Assembly: GCF_024399475.1 (NCBI RefSeq)
Contig: NZ_CP101620.1
Coordinates: 2,867,126-2,931,125 of the forward strand
Reading direction: 5' to 3'
DNA: 64,000 bases
From: Allocoprobacillus halotolerans
GTDB lineage: Bacteria; Bacillota_I; Bacilli_A; Erysipelotrichales; Coprobacillaceae
Under the pieces are notes generated by a model. That model was not told where the DNA came from and ran no database searches. It saw nothing but the letters and a program-made list of their open reading frames with translations. Within the stretch, counting starts at the first letter, position 1, and each line of letters opens with the position of its first letter. A program made the translations under genes and the position numbers. Below, piece by piece: positions 57,498-64,000 of this stretch.

Positions 57498-57854
57498 CTA
57501 TTTTTGCAATGTCTTTTCATTAAAGAAAAATTCTGGTCCATTTTCAATACACTTTTCCACTGGAATAAATTGATTAATAAAATGGAAATAGCCATTTTTA
57601 CCAAGCTCTTTTTCAAATTTATCAATACTTACCAATATTCTTGATAAACAAAGAAAGACATTTTTAAAAATATAATCAAACTGTGTTTCATCTTTTAAAT
57701 CAACATATTGTGATAAATAATCATAAAGTTGTGGATTCATATAAGGATTACATATTTTTTCTAAACCATCAGCTAAGGATAAAATATCTTCATGAGCATA
57801 ATCAGTATAATCACTTGTATAATGATTTTTTAAATCAAGCAAACGATTTATCAC
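57498..57854 (-). CDS. unrecognised 118-aa protein, last gene of the primase-helicase operon
   Basis: Intact frame from a GTG at 57852-57854 that overlaps the previous stop (GTGA). Helical, acidic: RLLDLKNHYTSDYTDYAHED, YLSQYVDLKDETQFDYIFK, SRILVSIDKFEKELGKNGYF. No family recognised. The overlap and the terminator directly behind it show it belongs to the operon that begins with the primase-helicase gene. Confidence 0.65.
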   Translation of the reverse strand: MINRLLDLKNHYTSDYTDYAHEDILSLADGLEKICNPYMNPQLYDYLSQYVDLKDETQFDYIFKNVFLCLSRILVSIDKFEKELGKNGYFHFINQFIPVEKCIENGPEFFFNEKTLQK

Positions 57855-58294
57855 GATATGAATAATTTTTTCGCTTCTAAAGCATTAATACGATATAATT
57901 CATAAAGAACAAGCAAATGTGATTCAATAACAAAAAGTTCATCTTCATGTTCTTCTACATCTGATTTAAGTTTCCCATATTGTCTTTGGATATTTCTTAA
58001 ATTTTTTCGTTCTTCTTGCGCGTCAAATTCATATTCACCAGGAACGTGATAGACAGGAACAAGTTCATCTAAAAATGCTTTCCATTTTTCTTCGCTATAT
58101 GGATTCTCTTCATTATAATTTGCTTTAATATACATTTCTAAATAAAAAGCTAATAATTCTTTCGATCTTTCATCGCTCATTCCCTGTTCAAGAATTTGAT
58201 GATAAAATTTGACTGTGTTGACTTCTATATCGTCAGTTAACTGTTTTTCAATAACTTCCACTAAAGTTGCTCTTAAATAATCTCTATCTGTCAT
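57851..58294 (-). CDS. unrecognised 147-aa protein
   Basis: Intact, helical and acidic: MTDRDYLRATLVEVIEKQL, ERSKELLAFYLEMYIKANYN, then a coiled-coil-like EERKNLRNIQRQYGKLKSDV. It starts 3 bp after the preceding stop and overlaps the next gene by 4 bp. No motif of a known enzyme is visible. Confidence 0.68.
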   Translation of the reverse strand: MTDRDYLRATLVEVIEKQLTDDIEVNTVKFYHQILEQGMSDERSKELLAFYLEMYIKANYNEENPYSEEKWKAFLDELVPVYHVPGEYEFDAQEERKNLRNIQRQYGKLKSDVEEHEDELFVIESHLLVLYELYRINALEAKKLFIS

Positions 58295-58297
58295 TCG

Positions 58298-59277
58298 TTA
58301 TTCCTCCATTATTTCATCTTTAAAATTTTTATATTTATCTTGAAGTGATTGTCTAGGTTCAATATGTTGTTTATTTATTCCATATTCATAAGCATCAACC
58401 CATTCTTCTTTTGAAAAGAAATAATATATTAACATTAAGACTTTATATAAAGCAATTTCTTTATCTTTACTTTCATTTTTAAAATAATATTGAAGTGCTT
58501 CTTCTAAAGAACAGTCATGAAAAATAAAAACCAGATCATTCATTTCTTCAAGTAGAGAAGTGGCTTCATAAAGACGATCATCATAACGTCTTAATGATGA
58601 TATAAATTGCTTTTGTGATTGAATGAATTTTTGACCATAGGAAATAACCATATCTCGATATTTCAACTCTTGAATATGAAAATTCAAAACACCATATAAC
58701 ATAATATGTAAACATTCATTGCTTAGATAACAATGTGTCGCAGCATTAACCATTTCACGTATAGTTTCTTCATTGATTTCAAGTTGCATTTGACGTACAA
58801 GATACTGATCATATAATTCTTCTTGAGCTATACCAACAGATGCAAAAGGGTTTTCACTTGAAAAAATATAATGACCACATCCATAGGACAGCATTTTATA
58901 AAGTTCTTTGATATATAAAACAGCATTTGAATAATGTGGGTTATCCGGTGTCACTGCAAGTAAAGTTTTTAAATATCTTTTGACTTTAAATCTCCATTTT
59001 GATCTTTCATTTTTAGGCACGACACGATTAGGTGCAACATAATAACCTTGATAAGCATGATCAATAAAATTTTTTATTTGTTCAAACAATGTTGGCAAAG
59101 GCACTTCTTCATGTTTAACTGCTTTTTTCTTTCCTTCACCATTCACAATACTTTCAATCACACTGTCTAATTCTTCTTTTTTGATTTTGATAATGCTTTG
59201 TATACTTCAACAAATGCATTATTAATCAATTTAACATCTTTATCTTTCAATAATTCTCTTAATTCTTTGACTTTCAT
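58298..59277 (-). CDS. unrecognised 326-aa protein, one-base frameshift
   Basis: Start ATG 59275-59277 overlaps the primase-helicase stop (ATGA): MKVKELRELLKDKDVKLINN. One A missing near 59170 (TCAAAAAAGAAG) separates it from EELDSVIESIVNGEGKKKAV. The core RSKWRFKVKRYLKTLLAVTPDNPHYSNA and LYKMLSYGCGHYIFSSENPFASVGIAQEEL is reminiscent of DUF6155-type proteins, but I am not sure. All helical, no catalytic motif seen. Tight overlap on both sides suggests it works with the primase-helicase. Confidence 0.6.
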
Positions 59278-62208
59278 TGTTCATGTTCCTCTTTAATCTT
59301 ATTTTTTGTTTCTTTTAACAATTCATAAATCAATTGATGATTTTGAATTCTCATCATATGATCATGCACTTTTATATTTGATAATAAATTCATATGACCA
59401 TACCAAACAATTTCTTTATCAATTATAGCATAATATTTATATAAAGAGGAAGATGTAATGACATTGATTGCATTTTTCGTTAAAGATTGGATAAGTCTAT
59501 CAGTCTTTTCTATCATATTTTGAGGATAGGTTGTTGGATCTAAAGTTAAAATAGTTATTGAAACATTTTCTCTCAATTTAGATTGAAAGAGTTTTAAATA
59601 ATTATTGATATTTTTTTGATTTAAACCTAGGCTTGAAACGATAATACTTTCATTAGCACATTCAATATCTTTATCAAATATTTTTTGATAATCTTCTTTG
59701 CCATAAATCATTTGAAGTTCATCTTCGCGAACATGTAAACTTGTGCAAATTTCATATCCCATCTTTTTATATGTTCTCATGCGCTTATGATACATTTTTT
59801 CTAATACTCTTACATGCGAATCAATATAATCATAAATAATAACATCTTTTTTTCATCAAAATCTCTATGTAATCGTCCTGAATATTGTTCAACATTACTT
59901 TCTACTGATATAGGAACGGTTAAAAATAATGTATCTAATCTTGGAAAATTAAAGCCTTCTCCTACATATTGTGCAGTTGCAACTAAAATAACACTTTCAT
60001 GATTATCTACATTTTTTAAATTATCACGTAATTGTTGATTGATTTTACGTCCTTTTCCACCAACTAATAGAAAAACATTATCACCAATGTCTTTTAATTG
60101 TTCATATAAAAATCTTGCATGTTCTTTAAATTTTGTAATTAAAAGAGGTGTTCGATTCTCTTTAAGCACTTCTTTTATATCTGTAATAATTTGCTGATTT
60201 CTCATTTGATCATGAATCAATTTATGATATATTTCATTTAATGTCATTTCCTCACTATGAAATTCAATAAACTGAGTAAAACGTGGAAAAATATAATGAT
60301 TGATATTTTGGAGCTCCAATCTTTGTTTTGTTGTAAACTGATATCTAATAGGTCCTAATTGCATAAACATTTTTTGTTCTTGTCCGTCTTCTCTTTTGGA
60401 GTTGCTGTAAAACCATATACATATTTTGCATTGACTTCATTTAGCAATTCATAAAGCATTGTCGACGCACTATGATGACATTCATCTACAATAATCATAC
60501 CATAATCTTTCACTAATTCTTTGACTTCACCTTTATTTATCAAAGAATTCACAATAGCAATATCGATTATGCCATTCATAGAATTATGATTGCTATATAG
60601 TTTTCCAATAATACTCTTTCGTTTTTTTATCTTTCCTGATGCAGTTGTATATGTAGGTAATTCTTCATCAATATTTAAAAACTTATTTAAATCATCTTCC
60701 CAATTATTCATAATTAAATTCGTATGAACAATAATAAGTGTATTGACTTTTCTTTGTGAAATTAAATAAGTTCCAATAACTGTCTTACCAAAAGCAGTTG
60801 TTGCATAGCAAATACCAATATCATTCTTTAATAATTCTAAACATGCTTGTTGTTGATTTTCATAGAGTTTTCCAACAAATTCCACATGAACTTTCTTTTG
60901 GAAATTTCTATAATCATGAATAACATAAGGTATTTGATTTTCATCTAAGTGGTTTTGAAGCAAAGCTAAACAACCTCTTGGTATACAGAGCCAATAACCT
61001 ATATCTATTGTGCATTCAATCCATGAATTCATATCTCTTGTTGACAATCCCATGGCTTTTCTTTTAAAAAATTCTTTATTTCTAAAAGTTGCTAAACGTC
61101 TTATTTGATTTTGTATTCTAGGTTTCAAATTTCTAGTATCAATATAAACCATATTAGCAAATTGAATAATGACCTTATTATCAACATCTTCTTTATGAAA
61201 TAATGTTTCTTTTATCCATGGTTTGGATATTGAATAATCATAATCTACCATTGATAACTCTTTATCCTTCCATAGCTTAAGTTTTTCTTCAACAAACTTT
61301 AATGGTAGTTTCTTTACATTTTGCAAACATTTCCATTGATCAGGGTAAATATTCCAATTTTCATCTATAAAAACACTATTTTGCTTTTTTAATGCCTGTC
61401 CCTGTAAGGGAAGTGCTATTAAATTACCTAAACCATCATCTGATAAATGATCTTGACTAGGAATCATACGATCATATGTCTTAAATGTTTTTAAATTTAT
61501 AGCCTCTGCTCCTATATTTAATAATGATCTTCCAAAACGTCTAGCAAGAATAGCTGATATAGGTTCATCAAAAAATATCCAAAGATGTGCACCTTTTCCT
61601 GAACGTGATCTTTCCACCAAATAATCAATATGATGCAATTGACAAATCTTTCTTAAAGCATTAACTTCTTCTTTCCAACCATTGTCAACATTTTCTCCAT
61701 CAGTCCCTATTTCATGATTATCAAAATCAAAGACTAATAAATTGGTTGTTTCATCTTCCAACATAGGATATATTCCTATAACGTCATTTCCTTTTAAATC
61801 TTTTCCATTAAGATGTTTCATAATAATTCTTTGGTTTAATGGTTTCCATTTTTTATAAGGACAATCTTTACATTTCTTTTTCACATTCATTTTTTTCAAA
61901 CACATTTCATCTTTCCAAAAGTTCTCACATTGAGGATAATAACCCACTTTACCATCTTTATTCACATGCCTTTGACTATAAACATCTTTTCTTCCTTTGA
62001 AAACCCGATAAAATTTAACAGCGTGCTCTGGTGTAATCATCTCTGTTTTAATTGTATTGAATTGATTTTCTTCTTTAAATTTTTGATAAGTAATATGATG
62101 ATTATCTAAAAGTTGTTCGAGATAACTTATTCTTTTCTTTAGTTGCTTATTTTCATTTTCTAAATTGATATAGTTCTTTGTTTCAATCATAATCATATCC
62201 TCTGCCAT
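59274..62208 (-). CDS. TOTE-type primase-helicase with C-terminal PLD-like domain, two frameshifts
   Basis: 978 aa after repair. Residues 1-50 form a coiled coil; residues 80-125 hold a cysteine-rich patch (YYPQCENFWKDEM, KKKCKDCPYKKW). The archaeo-eukaryotic primase domain has LLVFDFDNHE (DxD) and ERSRSGKGAHLWIFFDEP (SxH-like). SF2 helicase: CYATTAFGKTVIGTYLI (Walker A), MIIVDECHHSAS, YGFTATP, then VATAQYVGEGFNFPRLD and EQYSGRLHRDFDEKK. The end carries one HKD-like site, YYAIIDKEIVWYGHMNLLS. Breaks near 60398 (CCAAAAGAG, one A short) and 59846 (GAAAAAAAGATG, one A short). Pfam names this primase type after the TOTE conflict system; reaction unknown. Confidence 0.83.
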
Positions 62209-62351
62209 TATTCTTTATACCTTATATTTTCTCATTAAAATAATCAAAAAACAATCAATATTGTATGAATTGCTTGTCAATAATTGAACAAGAATTTGTT
62301 TTGATATGGTGGCATTTATGTTATACTTATGATATGAAAGAAGGTGTGACA

Positions 62352-63993
62352 ATGAAAAAAGCATTACCTATTGGTGTTATGGATTATCGTAAGCTTATAT
62401 CTGAAAATTATTATAATGTTGATAAAAGTTTAATCATTAAAGATTTCCTTGAAAGAAAAACCGTTGTCACTTTGATTACACGTCCTAGACGTTTTGGTAA
62501 GACACTTAACATGTCGATGATGGCAGAGTTCTTTGATATTACAAAAGATTCAAAAGAACTTTTTAAAGATACGAAAATTATGGAAACAGAATATGCTTCT
62601 TTTATAAATCAATATCCAACTCTTTTTATATCTTTTGCAAATGCGAAAGAAAGTCAATATGATATAATAAGAACAATTAAAAAGGAAATATCAAAAGAAT
62701 ATCAAAAATATAATCATCTATTTATGAATTTAGATGATTATGATCAATCTGATTTTGATTTGATTAAAAAGAGTTTAACAAATCATCAAGATGATTTTAA
62801 AGGTGTAAATGATTCTTTATCTTTTTTGATGACAAAATTGGAAAATCATTATCATAAAAAAGTCATGGTTTTTATTGATGAATATGATACACCTTTCATT
62901 GAAGCACATATCAATGGCTTTTATGATGATTTAAAACATGATTTGTCATCATTGCTTCACAATACTTTAAAAACTTCTTCAAGTTTACAGTATGCGATGT
63001 TGACAGGAATTCAACGTGTAGCTAAAGAAAATATTTTTAGTGATTTGAATAATATTGTTGTTTGCACTGTTAAAGATTATCACTATGATCAATATTTTGG
63101 TTTTACGGAAGATGAAACAAAAGCCTTTTTGGAATATTATCATTTGACATTGGATGAAGATGTTAAAAATATGTATGATGGTTATCATATTGGGAATCAT
63201 GACATTTATAATCCATGGTCAATTATTAATTATATTGATAAAAAAGAATTACGTCCTTATTGGTTGAATACAAGTTCTAATAAAATGATTAGAGATGCGA
63301 TTCAAGATTGCGATATATCTTTTAAACAAGATTATGAAAAATTAATCAAGACTGGACAAATTGAAACACTGGTACAAATGGAAACAAGCTTTTTGAAGTA
63401 AGCAATACTGCAAATCTATGGGGACTATTTGTGAATGCAGGATATTTAACAATAGAAAAAACTAATTCTTCACAGCTTGATAGATATATATTGCGTATTC
63501 CTAATCAAGAAGTCCAAAAGAATTTCAACAATTAACTTCTTACTATTTAGATATTTCTGCATCAGATTTATCTAGTCTATGTAATGCGTTATTAGTGGCA
63601 AATCGTGATGAGTTTGAGAATTATTATAGAAATATACTAATGACATTGCCATCATTTCATGATCTTGTCAATGAAAATAGTTATCATGTAGTGTTTTTAG
63701 GTATGTGTGCATGGTTAGCAAATGACTATGAAATCATCAGCAATAAAGAAACAGGAAAAGGACGATGTGATATTATATTAAAGGCTAAAAAATCAATATT
63801 GCCTTCTTATATATTTGAATTTAAATACACAAGAAACAAAGAACAGATAGAACAACTTTCAAATCAGGCTATCCAGCAAATTATAGACAACAACTACGAT
63901 GTACAATTAGCAGAAAATACAATTTATATTGGTTTGGCACATTGTGGTAAAGATGTTTCTATAACATGGGAAAATAAATCAAAAAACAAGTGA
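62352..63993 (+). CDS. AAA-ATPase-like / PD-(D/E)XK protein, two one-base frameshifts
   Basis: 547 aa after repair; start ATG 62352-62354 after GAAAGAAGGTGTGACA. AAA-ATPase_like domain (PF09820 type): IGVMDYRKLISENYYNVDKS, LITRPRRFGKTLNMSMMAEFF (P-loop variant RRFGKT), MVFIDEYDTPFIEA. C-terminal PD-(D/E)XK part (PF08011 type): GKGRCDIILKAKKS and YIFEFKYTRNKE (D, E-x-K). Breaks near 63394 (CTTTTTGAAG: SFFEVSNTANLWG) and near 63521 (CAAAAGAATTTC: VQKEFQQLTSYY). Very common in gut Bacteroidota and Bacillota, often multi-copy; role unknown, mobile or defensive functions are suspected. Divergent from the primase-helicase. Confidence 0.85.
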
Positions 63994-64000
63994 TGAAAAG

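Noticed and set aside
57431..57625. 64-codon frame overlapping the 118-aa gene
   Set aside because: It runs through the terminator and is in a different frame from the better supported gene.
704..63993. Mass pseudogenisation of the region
   Set aside because: Nearly all lesions are one-base run-length changes, they hit essential genes, and neighbouring long genes (jetABC, SNF2, recD2) are untouched.

Overview
The window is AT-rich chromosomal DNA from a Gram-positive anaerobe-type Bacillota. Gene order around alaS, the T-box leader, the protein flavour and the codon use suggest an Erysipelotrichia-like gut bacterium (Coprobacillus/Catenibacterium relatives); that placement is inference. Ribosome binding sites are strong (AGGAGG-like), and genes are tightly packed with many 1-4 bp overlaps.

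Region 1 (1-28 kb) is mostly housekeeping. On the minus strand it holds a T-box-controlled alaS-ireB-ruvX-DUF1292 operon, then a lactonase-like gene, then mltG-trmR-yrrN-yrrO, whose last three genes modify wobble uridine 34 of tRNA. Upstream lie transporters, recD2, mnmA, a ROK sugar kinase and an RluA-type pseudouridine synthase. A compact three-hairpin RNA candidate, a Nudix gene and tRNA-Asp/tRNA-Ser follow. A family 4 glycosidase gene is cut in two by an IS4-type element and faces a MocR-type regulator. After that come corA, acpP, birA, a CobW GTPase, a DUF554 protein, an SDR and kptA, then a small toxin-antitoxin pair.

Region 2 (28.9-46 kb) is accessory DNA. A second copy of the same IS ends 14 bp from the trailer end of a 24-repeat CRISPR array. 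The array belongs to a complete type II-A locus (csn2, cas2, cas1, tracrRNA, compact cas9), all read leftwards. Beyond cas9 are another IS4-type element sitting inside a small HTH-like gene, an IS110-type element interrupted by an IS3-type element, and a WYL regulator divergent from a HIRAN-NYN/PIN gene pair. A 30-bp perfect palindrome lies between the WYL gene and the HIRAN gene, and a near copy of it lies just upstream of cas9.

Region 3 (46-64 kb) is a second defence block: a SWIM/SNF2 helicase, a complete Wadjet type II-like jetABCD set, three unrecognised genes, a large primase-helicase-PLD protein of the TOTE type, and an AAA-ATPase/PD-(D/E)XK protein.

A technical caution applies throughout. 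About two dozen otherwise well-conserved genes, including essential ones such as alaS, are each broken by one or two single-base indels. Almost all are one base missing from an A or T run. This looks like uncorrected homopolymer error in a long-read assembly rather than mass gene decay, so I annotate those genes across the break and say where it is.
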